Shown here in pieces: positions 27,567-36,246 of a stretch of 44,381 nucleotides of DNA. The position numbers and the translations under genes were made by a program. The notes beneath the pieces were generated by a model. It was not told the DNA's origin. It searched no databases and saw only the letters and a program-made list of their open reading frames with translations. Source of the stretch: Clostridium sp. Cult1. Lineage in GTDB: Bacteria > Bacillota > Clostridia > Tissierellales > Tepidimicrobiaceae. Numbering within the stretch: the first letter of the stretch is position 1; each line of letters opens with the position of its first letter. Location: positions 760,922-805,302 of the forward strand of contig NZ_PPXW01000001.1 in NCBI RefSeq assembly GCF_021655095.1. Reading direction: 5' to 3'.

Positions 27567-28553
27567 TTATATAATACAACCCATTATATCAGATTTTGAT
27601 ATTCCTGAAAAGTAATATCCTATATCTATATTGTCTAATACCTTACTGATTTCATCTTCTTTGTATTTAATACCTATGAATTTATCTTCTACATCGGATA
27701 TTTCTCCACCACCAAAGAAATCACCATAAAATTTGATTCCCCTTATAATTCCTTCCTGGACATCTATTTTAATTTCCACTTTCCCTGAAGGAAACCTCCT
27801 AGATTTCTCTATATTAAAATCTGGGGAACTTCCAAAATTCCATTCCCATGTAGAATATCTTTCTTCCATCAATTTATTTATATTAGCATAATCTTCTTCT
27901 GTTAATTTATATTCTTCAATTTCTTTATTTTCTTTAAACATATGCTCTAATAAAAGTTGTTTGAAATCTTCTACAGTTATATCTTCTTTTAAATGATCCT
28001 TAATATTAGTTACTCTACTTCTTACAGATTTAACTCCTTTGGATTCTATTTTATCCTTTGATACCTTTAAAGCTTTTCCTAAAACTTCTAAATCCGTATC
28101 AAAAAGCATTGCTCCATGATGAAGGACCTTTCCTTTTTTCATATATTGAGCATTGCCACAGAATTTCTGGCCATCTATTGTAATATCGTTTCTACCAGAG
28201 AATTCAGCTTTTACTCCTAGTTTTGCCAATACTTCTATTACCGGTTGAGAAAAAGCTTCAAAGTTAAAAGCAGAAGTTTCCTTACTTTTTGATATAATTG
28301 TATAATTTAAATTCCCATAATCATGGTAAACGGCTCCCCCACCAGATAACCTTCTAACTACATTAATATTATTTTCCTTTACATAATCTAAATTTATTTC
28401 TTGGATGGTATTTTGGTTTTTCCCTACTATTATGGAAGGTTCATTTATCCATAATAAAAATATCTCATCAAACTGATTTAAACTATCAAAAACATATTGT
28501 TCTAAAGCTAAATTGAATTGAGGCCTATTATCATCATTTTTTATGTATATCAT
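27567..28553 (-). CDS. Lipoate-protein ligase A family (LplJ-like)
   Basis: The 328-residue enzyme attaches scavenged lipoate, via lipoyl-AMP, to lipoyl domains such as GcvH or E2 subunits. The core BPL_LplA_LipB domain has NVVRRLSGGGAVYHDYGNLN, the lipoate loop. KFCGNAQYMKKGKVLHHGAM contains the catalytic lysine and VKSVRSRVTNIKDHL follows. The C-terminal accessory domain (about residues 250-328) is present, with RFPSGKVEIKIDVQEGII. Length matches LplJ and LplA of Firmicutes. The start follows AGGGA, a weak ribosome binding site. Its neighbours, the ileS T-box and the COG4091 gene, give no metabolic clue. Confidence 0.9.
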   Translation of the reverse strand: MIYIKNDDNRPQFNLALEQYVFDSLNQFDEIFLLWINEPSIIVGKNQNTIQEINLDYVKENNINVVRRLSGGGAVYHDYGNLNYTIISKSKETSAFNFEAFSQPVIEVLAKLGVKAEFSGRNDITIDGQKFCGNAQYMKKGKVLHHGAMLFDTDLEVLGKALKVSKDKIESKGVKSVRSRVTNIKDHLKEDITVEDFKQLLLEHMFKENKEIEEYKLTEEDYANINKLMEERYSTWEWNFGSSPDFNIEKSRRFPSGKVEIKIDVQEGIIRGIKFYGDFFGGGEISDVEDKFIGIKYKEDEISKVLDNIDIGYYFSGISKSDIMGCII

Positions 28554-28636
28554 AAAAATCCCTCCATGCTATTATAATTAATAATACTCTTATATTTTAT
28601 CTAATTTTTTTAAAGTTGTAAAATATTGTTTAGCAT

Positions 28637-29929
28637 TTAACCCATTACTTCCTCTTGTAACTTTCTCAATTTATATATATTTCTCTCTTTATTCATTGCT
28701 ACCATATCATAGGTTATAGGTTGACCTTTCTTAATATCTTTGATTACTTTTGTATCCTTGTCGATAAGTCCTATAGGTACTAAGTTTTTTTCCTTTGCCA
28801 CCTTATACTCTTCAATACTACCATAGACAGTATATCCTCCTATGCCATCTAATCTATCCCCTACTTTTAAATCTTTCTTAGCCACTGTAATAGTTTCTGC
28901 AACTATTCCCTTTGTAGGTGCTATAGTTGCTTCTTTATAATAACAGGCATTAAATATAGTTATAGGTGTTTCCAAACTAGTAAGATGATAAGGCCTATAT
29001 AGTACATAATTAGGCCCTGAACCCATATTTAAATATTGTAATTGTTTATGTACTTCATCTAATTTAGTAGTAAATATAGCAAAAACTCCTGGAGCAATTC
29101 CCATAACATAGTCAACTATTCCATATTTATTGAGAATACCCCCTTCTTCCCTTAGCCTAAAAAAGCTAGTCAAATCCTTTAAATCACTATTAATACCATG
29201 TCCTCCTCTTATATCTGGAACAAAACCTGTAGCATTGGCCATACAGGTCATCTCTATCATGGTGTTGGTACCATCTATAAATCCTGTAAGCATATGGGGT
29301 TTTAATCCCTTTTTCAAAGCCTTTTCATATACAATATCTGGATTTACTTCTAAATCTAAAGGGTTGTTTTTTCCCTTTCCAATTGCTAATACTTCAAAAC
29401 CTAAACCTACTGCAAAATCGTATAACTCCATAACAGCACCAGGTTCATCTCCTGCAGTTCCTGTATATACTACTCCCGCTTCCTTGGCCTTTTTATATAG
29501 TATTGGTCCAATTACCGAATCAGCTTCCACATTTAACATAATTATATGCTTTCTATTCTCTATTGAATCTAAAGAAATTTTTGCCCCTACTTCTGGTACT
29601 CCCGTAGCATCTACCACCGCTTCGATAGTATTAGCCTTTGTTGCTATGTCCATATCCTCAGTTGCGATGAATTTTCCTTTTTCTAAATAATAATTTATTT
29701 CATTTAATGAGTTTGAAATTACAATATCTTCTTGTCCAATTCCTGCTGAGAAAAATGCATCTACTGCTTTTTCTATATTTCTATTAACAACCAAAGAGGG
29801 CAACATACCTCTAATTCTAGACATTTGGTTTACCAAACCTTTTCCCATCTTCCCTGCTCCTACTATAGCAACCTTTATATATTTACCTTGTTCTGCTAAT
29901 TCATTTAATTTTCTATTCATAGTTAGCAT
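28637..29929 (-). CDS. COG4091-type homoserine dehydrogenase-like oxidoreductase with SAF domain
   Basis: The 430-residue protein has an N-terminal Rossmann domain (KVAIVGAGKMGKGLVNQMSR) and a central region with EAVVDATGVPEVGAKISLD and HIIMLNVEADSVIGPIL. A substrate-side stretch GDEPGAVMELYDFAVGLGFE and GKGKNNPLDLEVNP follow, then a C-terminal SAF domain (about residues 345-430) starting KGIVAETITVAKKDLKVGD. This is the predicted homoserine dehydrogenase family COG4091, whose members occur in sugar-acid degradation clusters. No partner genes of such a pathway are beside it here, so the substrate is unknown. The AAAGGACGG ribosome binding site supports ATG 29929. Confidence 0.75.
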   Translation of the reverse strand: MLTMNRKLNELAEQGKYIKVAIVGAGKMGKGLVNQMSRIRGMLPSLVVNRNIEKAVDAFFSAGIGQEDIVISNSLNEINYYLEKGKFIATEDMDIATKANTIEAVVDATGVPEVGAKISLDSIENRKHIIMLNVEADSVIGPILYKKAKEAGVVYTGTAGDEPGAVMELYDFAVGLGFEVLAIGKGKNNPLDLEVNPDIVYEKALKKGLKPHMLTGFIDGTNTMIEMTCMANATGFVPDIRGGHGINSDLKDLTSFFRLREEGGILNKYGIVDYVMGIAPGVFAIFTTKLDEVHKQLQYLNMGSGPNYVLYRPYHLTSLETPITIFNACYYKEATIAPTKGIVAETITVAKKDLKVGDRLDGIGGYTVYGSIEEYKVAKEKNLVPIGLIDKDTKVIKDIKKGQPITYDMVAMNKERNIYKLRKLQEEVMG

Positions 29930-29969
29930 GAAATCCGTCCTTTCAATATCTTTCTTCCCTTATTCTCCT

Positions 29970-31193
29970 TTATTCTAAAGAGGCATTTCTGCCAGCCACA
30001 TAACCTGATGACCAAGCCCATTGAAGATTAAAGCCGCCACAATCACCATCTATATCAACAATTTCTCCTGCAAAATATAATCCATTTACTAGTTTTGATT
30101 CCATTGTAGAGTTGTCTATTTCATCAGTATCTACTCCACCTGCTGTTACCTGAGCATCTTTAAAAGATTTACTACCAGATATTTTAAATCTCCAATCCGT
30201 AAGTATTTTTGATAATCTACTTACCTCATCATTACTCAAACTAGCAATTTGTTTGTTTTTATCAATTCCTAATTCCTTCAATATGGGAAGAATTAATCTT
30301 TTGTTTATTAATCCTATTAATCCTATTTCTATAGTCTTTTTTGCCATAAACCCAAACCTATATATTAGGTAGTTATATAGCTCCTCTTCTGTCTTACTAT
30401 GAATAATGGCTACCTTTAGCTCTACATCTTTATTATCCTTTAAACATTTTAAAGCTATTCTACTCAGTTGAAGAATAGGAGGACCAGATATACCATAGTT
30501 AGTAAACAATATATCTCCACTATCCTCTTTAATTAATTGATTCCCATTATAAAGGCCTACTGTTCCCACAAATTTAACTCCATCTACTTGCTTAAATATA
30601 TTTCCCTCAAGTTTAAGCTGTACTAATCCGGGAAAAATCTCTGCTATGCTATGACCCATATTTTCAGCTAAGGTATAACCATTGCCATCTGAACCCGTAT
30701 TAGGAGCTGCATTGCCTCCAGTAGCCAAAATAACCCTATCTCCATATACTTTTCTACCGTCTTCTAAAGTTAATACAAATCTCTTATCCTTTTTTATATC
30801 TACCACAAATCCATCGGTTATAACCTCTACACCTAATTCCTCTAGCTCAAACCTTAATACATCTAAAACGCTAGAACTTTGATAAGATAGGGGAAATACT
30901 TTGCCATTATCTTCTATGGCAGGGGTTATGCCTAACTGTTCAAAGAAATCTAATGTTTTATCTACTCCAAACTTGGATAGGCAGCTATAGGCAAATTTTG
31001 GATTGTTACCATGATAATTTTCTATAGACAAGTTCACATTGGTATAATTACATCTACCATTTCCTGTAGCTAGTATCTTTTTACCTACTCTATTATTTCT
31101 TTCAAGTATAGTTACATCTGCACCATAATTCCTCGCAAAAATTCCAGCTATCATCCCAGCAGCACCACCGCCTACTACTAATACCTTAGGCAT
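29970..31193 (-). CDS. HI0933/BaiN-family FAD-dependent oxidoreductase
   Basis: The 407-residue flavoprotein has a dinucleotide-binding loop KVLVVGGGAAGMIAGIFARN and then the family hallmark NNRVGKKILATGNGRCNYTN. ILATGGNAAPNTGSDGNGY and the C-terminal GGVDTDEIDN with YFAGEIVDIDGDCGGFNLQW follow. It belongs to the HI0933/YhiN/BaiN group; one member reduces bile-acid double bonds, but most have no known substrate, so I do not assign one. It is followed after about 40 nt by the COG4091 gene and probably shares its transcript. Confidence 0.88.
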   Translation of the reverse strand: MPKVLVVGGGAAGMIAGIFARNYGADVTILERNNRVGKKILATGNGRCNYTNVNLSIENYHGNNPKFAYSCLSKFGVDKTLDFFEQLGITPAIEDNGKVFPLSYQSSSVLDVLRFELEELGVEVITDGFVVDIKKDKRFVLTLEDGRKVYGDRVILATGGNAAPNTGSDGNGYTLAENMGHSIAEIFPGLVQLKLEGNIFKQVDGVKFVGTVGLYNGNQLIKEDSGDILFTNYGISGPPILQLSRIALKCLKDNKDVELKVAIIHSKTEEELYNYLIYRFGFMAKKTIEIGLIGLINKRLILPILKELGIDKNKQIASLSNDEVSRLSKILTDWRFKISGSKSFKDAQVTAGGVDTDEIDNSTMESKLVNGLYFAGEIVDIDGDCGGFNLQWAWSSGYVAGRNASLE

Positions 31194-31278
31194 GATTCAA
31201 ACTTCCTCTCTAATTTAAGATTCATTTCTTATTATTCCATTATATTTTATATGTTATTTGTGGTTTTGTCTATTTAAT

Positions 31279-31325
31279 TAAAAAAAGGTTATAGATTTTC
31301 CTTTTGAACGGAAAATTTATAACCT
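31279..31325 (-). terminator. Terminator closing the PTS-mupG operon
   Basis: On the minus strand GAGGTTATAAATTTTCC pairs with GGAAAATCTATAACCTTT (one internal mismatch) and is followed by seven Ts. It sits 20-60 nt past the mupG stop. Confidence 0.87.
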
Positions 31326-31347
31326 CAGTGTTTCTCGCTTGCAAATT

Positions 31348-32436
31348 CTATATAAAAGACTCCAACTTAAATTTTTGCCAAGGCTTTATATGATCTAGTA
31401 AAAATACTTCCTCATCTACTACTTTCCCTACTACGCTAGTTTTTCCACTATTTTTCATAGGCTTTAATGCTATTTGTAATTCACCAGCATAATGTTCGTA
31501 TAAGCTGCTGTCTATTATAATATCTCCTTTTTCAATGTCCTTTGGATTAATCAATTTAAAGTCATAACCTTTATATTTAACCCTACTTTGAGTTGACCTA
31601 ATTACGTACTCTGATATATCTCCCCTATTAATATGGAGTTCTTCCAATACTATTTTCTTTTCCAACTTTGGTAGACTATCTATTAACTCTACTTTTAGCG
31701 TAAGGAGATCCTTGTTCATTTTCCCTAGGGTTTTTAATTCCTCTTCAGAAGCATAACAGTTTGCTATTATCACATCATCTATAAGCCCGGTATTAAAAAG
31801 ATCTTTGGCTTGAGTTTCTATAGGAAGCTCTCTATGCTCTTCCAATGTAGGTAGGCCTTCATTAACTAGCCAAGGACCAAAGGTAGCATTTGTTGAAGAA
31901 ACAAAGGCTGCCGTCCTAAGGCCATATTTTTTGAAGCTCTCAGATGTCTCCATAAAATGTTTCCTGGATAATCCCGTATACCTATGAGGATAAAAGTTAT
32001 GACATCCAATAATATTATTTTTATTTGGCATATATGCCATTATGTTTTTCAAATATTTAGTATTGTTGCTCATATTTATCTCTATTTTTAAACCATAGGG
32101 ATTAAACGACATTATACTTTCCTCATTGCCAGAAAAACCTAAATCCAATCTAATTCCCGTTAAATTCATATCCTTAAAGAACTTTAGATCTGAATAATGA
32201 ATATCTAAAGATTTAAATACGGATGGAGATACATCTGCTATTACCTCCATGCCTAGATCCTTTCCATAGTTTATTATTTCCTTAAACTCCCTTAGTATCC
32301 TGTCCTTATCTTCATCAATTGAAATCAAGTTTGTGAATATCCGACTAAATCCATATTTCGTTGCTAAACTTAAATACTTTCTATCTTCCTCTAGGGACGA
32401 GTTATTTGGATATATGGATACACCTAGTCTACGCAT
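31348..32436 (-). CDS. mupG: MupG-type 6-phospho-N-acetylmuramidase (DUF871)
   Basis: The 362-residue protein matches the DUF871 family: a TIM barrel starting RRLGVSIYPNNSSLEEDRKY and containing GMEVIADVSPSVFKSL and GIRLDLGFSGNEESIMSFNP. FYPHRYTGLSRKHFMETSES and a C-terminal cyclophilin-like domain (residues about 245-362) follow. In Staphylococcus MupG hydrolyses MurNAc-6-phosphate-GlcNAc after PTS uptake. The start overlaps the PTS IIA stop by 8 nt, so translation is coupled. Being in a GH4 operon rather than with murQ or murP makes the actual substrate here uncertain. The family call is firm, the substrate is not. Confidence 0.85.
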   Translation of the reverse strand: MRRLGVSIYPNNSSLEEDRKYLSLATKYGFSRIFTNLISIDEDKDRILREFKEIINYGKDLGMEVIADVSPSVFKSLDIHYSDLKFFKDMNLTGIRLDLGFSGNEESIMSFNPYGLKIEINMSNNTKYLKNIMAYMPNKNNIIGCHNFYPHRYTGLSRKHFMETSESFKKYGLRTAAFVSSTNATFGPWLVNEGLPTLEEHRELPIETQAKDLFNTGLIDDVIIANCYASEEELKTLGKMNKDLLTLKVELIDSLPKLEKKIVLEELHINRGDISEYVIRSTQSRVKYKGYDFKLINPKDIEKGDIIIDSSLYEHYAGELQIALKPMKNSGKTSVVGKVVDEEVFLLDHIKPWQKFKLESFI

Positions 32437-32770
32437 TGACTCTACTACCCCCTGCCACTATAGAACTATAAACTACTTCATATAGGTCTATAAATTCTCT
32501 AGCCATATCTCTAGTCGTTATGGCATTCATTAGATGATCTTGAGCATGAACTAAAAGCAGGGAGAAATCTTGTTTTTCCCCTTGAGCTTCCGATTGTATC
32601 AGCTTAGTTTGACTTTTATGTGCACAAGCAATCTTTTCATTTGCATCTTCTATATTAGTTCTTGCTTTATCAAAATCGCCTTTTTTTGCATAAGATATCC
32701 CCTCCATACATAGACTCCTTGCTTCTCCACTGTAATTAATAATATTCATTATTATCATCTCTAAGTCCAT
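32429..32770 (-). CDS. PTS lactose/cellobiose-type EIIA component
   Basis: The 113-residue cytoplasmic protein is a trimeric all-helical IIA of the lactose/cellobiose family. The phosphorylated histidine is in SLLLVHAQDHLMNAITTRDM (the second histidine region), with the family start LEMIIMNIINYSGEARSLCM and GDFDKARTNIEDANEKIACA. It passes phosphate from HPr to the IIB encoded upstream in the same operon. AAAGGAGAG precedes the ATG. It lies 3' of the GH4 gene and overlaps mupG. Confidence 0.92.
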   Translation of the reverse strand: MDLEMIIMNIINYSGEARSLCMEGISYAKKGDFDKARTNIEDANEKIACAHKSQTKLIQSEAQGEKQDFSLLLVHAQDHLMNAITTRDMAREFIDLYEVVYSSIVAGGSRVNA

Positions 32771-32858
32771 ATTACTCTCTCCTTTAAAATTTAAAAATTA
32801 TATACATTTGCTACAATAATCTATAATATGACACAAATCCTCTTTAAAATTATGTTAT

Positions 32859-34184
32859 CTATATTCCTTTAAAAAAGTTTGGAAGATAACTTCTATGTGC
32901 TTGTAGTAGTTCATCCAACATTTTATGTCCTTCCCTATCGTTTGCAACAAGGGGATTCGTTATCATTGCTAGAAGGGCTTTCTCATAATTCCCTTCTACC
33001 GCTGCCTCTGCTCCTAATACTTCAAAAGCTTTTATCTGATGTATAATTCCTTTTATAGGAATGGGAAACTCATCAATAAATTTATAGGGTATAGGCCCAT
33101 TTTTTGTTATCTTACAAGTTATTTCAATAGCATTGTTTCTATCTAAATCCTTAATAGTATTTCCATTTAATGTGTTTACTACTTGAAGGTCTCCCTTATC
33201 ATTATATATGGAACTTATAAGATTACAAGCAGCATCAGAATAGTAGGCACCTCCTCGCTTTTCCAATTCTTTAGGTTTGTGCTTCAATTCCCTATTTTTA
33301 TAAAGTGCAAACAAGGATCTTTCTACTTCCATTACTTCCTCCGCCCTATTCCTACCTTCTTTAAATTTCACTATATCATTTTCCAGCATGTCTTTAGTTT
33401 TATAATAATATTTGTGATATGGACAAGGTATTAACCTGAGGGCCTTAATAAATCCTTTATCCCATTCCATAGGATCTATGTTTTCCATATTTATAGAAGC
33501 TGAATTTTCTATATATATATTTAATACCTCATCTGTTCTATCTTCTCCATCTATAAATACATTAAATCCATATACCATATGATTTAATCCAGCAAAATCT
33601 ATTCTAATCCTATCTCCTTCTATACCCATTATTTCTGCTATACCCTTTTCTACTCCTATCGGGACATTACAAAGACCTATAAACTTCCTATGTCTTGAAT
33701 ATTTGGAAAAAGCTTCGGTTACCATGCCTACTGGATTTGTAAAGTTTATTAACCAAGCATCAGGACATAAATTTGTCATATCATCAGCAATTTCTAATAA
33801 TACTGGTATAGTTCTTAACCCTTTAAAAAGTCCGCCTGGCCCATTGGTTTCTTGCCCAATAAATCCATGGGATAGTGGAATACTTTCGTCCTTATTTCTA
33901 GCCTCGAGCATCCCAACCCTTATTTGAGTTGTGACAAAACTAGCTCCGTATAATGCTTCCTCCCTATTTAAAGTTAGAAAAATATCCATTGGTATTTTAG
34001 CCTCTTCCACCATTCTCTTGGCCAAATTTCCAACTATATTAAGCTTTTCCTTGCCTTCCTCTACATCTACAAGCCAAAGTTCATCTACCGGAAGTTCTTC
34101 GTACCTTTTGATTATCCCTTCAATAAATTCTGGAGTATAAGATGAACCACCGCCAATTACAGCTATTTTAATTTTTTTATTCAA
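32859..34184 (-). CDS. 6-phospho-beta-glucosidase, glycoside hydrolase family 4
   Basis: The protein of about 441 residues uses NAD, a divalent metal and a redox-assisted mechanism to split phosphorylated disaccharides. The NAD-binding motif is KIAVIGGGSSYTPEFIEGI. Other signatures are FTNPVGMVTEAFSK, the metal-binding Cys in GLCNVPIG, and GLNHMVYGFNVF. The open frame runs to 34262, but the start must be TTG 34184. AAAGGGGTGG sits 5 nt before it and the product starts directly before the NAD motif; the extension is hydrophobic and unlike the family. It likely acts on cellobiose-6-phosphate-type substrates delivered by the operon PTS. Confidence 0.93.
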   Translation of the reverse strand: MNKKIKIAVIGGGSSYTPEFIEGIIKRYEELPVDELWLVDVEEGKEKLNIVGNLAKRMVEEAKIPMDIFLTLNREEALYGASFVTTQIRVGMLEARNKDESIPLSHGFIGQETNGPGGLFKGLRTIPVLLEIADDMTNLCPDAWLINFTNPVGMVTEAFSKYSRHRKFIGLCNVPIGVEKGIAEIMGIEGDRIRIDFAGLNHMVYGFNVFIDGEDRTDEVLNIYIENSASINMENIDPMEWDKGFIKALRLIPCPYHKYYYKTKDMLENDIVKFKEGRNRAEEVMEVERSLFALYKNRELKHKPKELEKRGGAYYSDAACNLISSIYNDKGDLQVVNTLNGNTIKDLDRNNAIEITCKITKNGPIPYKFIDEFPIPIKGIIHQIKAFEVLGAEAAVEGNYEKALLAMITNPLVANDREGHKMLDELLQAHRSYLPNFFKGI

Positions 34185-34213
34185 ATATGCCACCCCTTTA
34201 CAAAATAATATTG

Positions 34214-34253
34214 TTATTGGTGTATAAAGAATTAGTCCTTTATACACCAATAA
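34214..34253 (-). repeat. Perfect 16-bp inverted repeat between IIC and GH4 genes
   Basis: TTATTGGTGTATAAAG (34214-34229) is the exact complement of CTTTATACACCAATAA (34238-34253) with an 8-nt spacer. On the minus strand it is followed by CAATATTATTTTG, a poor T tract, so it is more likely an mRNA-stabilising or processing hairpin, or a partial terminator, than a full stop. Confidence 0.75.
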
Positions 34254-34350
34254 ACAAACCAAATATCCTATAAGATATTAGTTAGAAGTAAATTGAATAT
34301 TAAATATATTTCCGATATAAAAAATCCCAATCCCCTTAGTATAAAATAAT

Positions 34351-35628
34351 TCATTGATTAGTTATTTTAGTTTTCCTACTTTGTCTATCAGCTAGTTTAA
34401 TAAAAGGTAGATATATGAGTACTGAAATTACAAGGTTTATAGCAGCTAAAACTGCTGCCCTCCAACTTGCTGAAGTAGCCCCTGTTGCTAAAAATGCTCC
34501 TACTACTGGAGGAGTAGTCCAAGGTATAGCAACATACGTTGGAGGTGCAAAACCTGTAGCGGTACCAATATAACCTATAAGAGTCAATATTCCAGGAGTT
34601 ATTATAAATGGAATAAATAATATTGGATTTAACACTATGGGGAGTCCAAACATCATAGGCTCGTTAATTTGAAATATCCCCGATGGTGTTGATAGTTTAG
34701 CAACTTCCCTATATTCCTTTCTCTTCTTCGCTGCAATAAAAATAGCAATTATTAATCCTATAGTTGCACCTGAGCCACCTAAATGTACATAGGTATCAAA
34801 GAAAACCCTAGTTATTACATTTGGTGCCGCCAGTCCTGCCTCTATTGCAGCAGCATTATCTGTAAGAGCAGGTAGATATAATGCATTCATTATAGGATCC
34901 AATATATTTGCACCATGTAGACCAAAGAACCAAAACAAATTGATTAACATGGCCATTACCATAGCTGAACCTACTCCTTGACTAAAACCTTGCAGTGGTT
35001 TTTGAATCCCTTCGTATATTACATCATATAAACTTACTCCTCCTAGCTTATCTATAATCAGAAATACAATTCCAAAAGTAAAGATAGTAATCATTCCTGG
35101 TATAACAGCTGCAAAAGCTCTACCTACTGCCGGAGGTACCTCTTCTGGCATTTTTATAGTTAAATCTCTTTTAATCAATTTAACAAATATTTCGGTGGCA
35201 ATTAACGCTACTATCAATCCTGTAAACAAACCTGTAGCTTGTAAGTAACCCCAATGAATATATCCCCAACCTGCATCACCATGGGCCTGTGGTAATGTAG
35301 CAAAATAAGAACCTACTGCAATTAGTCCAGCTGCAAGAGAGTTTACATTGTAGGATTTTGCTAAACTATAAGCTGTAGAAAAAACAACTAATAATGTCAT
35401 TATAGCTAAAGTACCCCACCAAACTTGATCGCATATAGGAATTAATATTCCTAATGGTGCTATCCATTGGAAGATAGTGTTTTTTAATAATACAGCAGTA
35501 GAACCTGCAAGTATCAAAGGCATAATGGCTACAAAACCATCTCGGATAGCAACTAAATGCCTTTGTCCACCAATCCTAGCTGCAACGGGAACAAATCTCT
35601 TTTCCATAAAATCCAAAAAATTATTCAT
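34351..35628 (-). CDS. PTS cellobiose/diacetylchitobiose-type EIIC permease
   Basis: The 425-residue integral membrane protein has about ten membrane segments. It has the family start NNFLDFMEKRFVPVAARIGG, then RHLVAIRDGFVAIMPLILAG, the substrate-region loop GGSGATIGLIIAIF and the EINEPMMFGLPIV-type motif (here QINEPMMFGLPIVLNPILFI) with the invariant glutamate. It is the sugar channel of the Lac/Cel family. AAGGGGG precedes the ATG. It follows the IIB gene after 31 nt. The closest named families import cellobiose, chitobiose or lichenan breakdown products; the exact sugar cannot be told from the sequence. Confidence 0.93.
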   Translation of the reverse strand: MNNFLDFMEKRFVPVAARIGGQRHLVAIRDGFVAIMPLILAGSTAVLLKNTIFQWIAPLGILIPICDQVWWGTLAIMTLLVVFSTAYSLAKSYNVNSLAAGLIAVGSYFATLPQAHGDAGWGYIHWGYLQATGLFTGLIVALIATEIFVKLIKRDLTIKMPEEVPPAVGRAFAAVIPGMITIFTFGIVFLIIDKLGGVSLYDVIYEGIQKPLQGFSQGVGSAMVMAMLINLFWFFGLHGANILDPIMNALYLPALTDNAAAIEAGLAAPNVITRVFFDTYVHLGGSGATIGLIIAIFIAAKKRKEYREVAKLSTPSGIFQINEPMMFGLPIVLNPILFIPFIITPGILTLIGYIGTATGFAPPTYVAIPWTTPPVVGAFLATGATSASWRAAVLAAINLVISVLIYLPFIKLADRQSRKTKITNQ

Positions 35629-35659
35629 GTTAATCCCCCTTTTAAATATGAAACTTTTA

Positions 35660-35968
35660 TTAGTTTTTAGCCATACTTAAAGCCTGTTCTAAAACCTTTT
35701 CCCCATTCATAGTCCCATAATTAATGGTATCCACTACATCAACGGGTATCCCCTTAGGTTCCATTAGTTCCTTCATCTTTGGCAATAGATACCTTACCTG
35801 CGGTCCAAGTAAAACAATATCAATTTTATCCATAATATTTTTTGCATCTGCCTCTGCTACAGCAAATACATTTACATTCATCCCTTTTTCCTTAGCTACC
35901 TTATTCATTTTGCTTACTAGTAAACTAGTGGACATGCCTGCAGAACAGACAAGCATAATATTTACCAT
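35660..35968 (-). CDS. PTS cellobiose/lactose-type EIIB component
   Basis: The 102-residue cytoplasmic protein has the phosphocysteine loop MLVCSAGMSTSLLVSKM, then VNVFAVAEADAKNIMDKIDI and LLGPQVRYLLPKMKELM, all typical of Lac/Cel family IIB. It receives phosphate from the IIA and passes it to the sugar on IIC. It is the first gene after the sigma-54 promoter and so begins the operon. AAAGGACTG precedes the ATG. Confidence 0.94.
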   Translation of the reverse strand: MVNIMLVCSAGMSTSLLVSKMNKVAKEKGMNVNVFAVAEADAKNIMDKIDIVLLGPQVRYLLPKMKELMEPKGIPVDVVDTINYGTMNGEKVLEQALSMAKN

Positions 35969-36058
35969 ATGAATCAGTCCTTTCTGTAAGGTTAATGAGT
36001 AGTTTAAGCTATACCCTATTCACCTCCAACAATTTATTTTTATGTACTATATTACATT

Positions 36059-36075
36059 TGCAATTACCTTGCCAA
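36059..36075 (-). promoter_or_regulatory. Sigma-54 (-24/-12) promoter of the PTS operon
   Basis: The minus strand reads TTGGCAAGGTAATTGCA. The -24 GG and -12 GC are 12 nt apart, as in the consensus TGGCAC-N5-TTGC. The expected start site near 36047 leaves a leader of about 80 nt before IIB, containing GGAGGTG at 36022-36028, which is too far upstream to serve IIB. It pairs logically with the sigma-54 activator gene immediately upstream. Confidence 0.9.
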
Positions 36076-36181
36076 TATCACTGATAAAATAATTCAAATA
36101 ATAAAAATCTATCTTTAGCAGCTTCTTTCATAATTTCACCATTATATATTTAATAATGGGTAAAATAAATATATAAAAACC

Positions 36182-36246
36182 GTGTAAATTTCTAAACAAA
36201 AAAAGAAAATACTGTGTAAAAGTTTACACACTATTACACAGTATTT
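36182..36246 (-). promoter_or_regulatory. Terminator hairpin of the regulator gene and probable activator-binding (UAS) repeats
   Basis: A 12-bp inverted repeat AATACTGTGTAA/TTACACAGTATT spans the regulator's stop codon and is followed on the minus strand by a T-rich tail, making an intrinsic terminator. Nested in it is TGTGTAAA-AG-TTTACACA (36213-36230), a perfect 8-bp palindrome, and another GTGTAAA lies at 36182-36188. These repeats sit about 110-180 bp upstream of the sigma-54 promoter, where an activator would bind, so the same DNA may serve both purposes. The binding role is inference. Confidence 0.6.
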
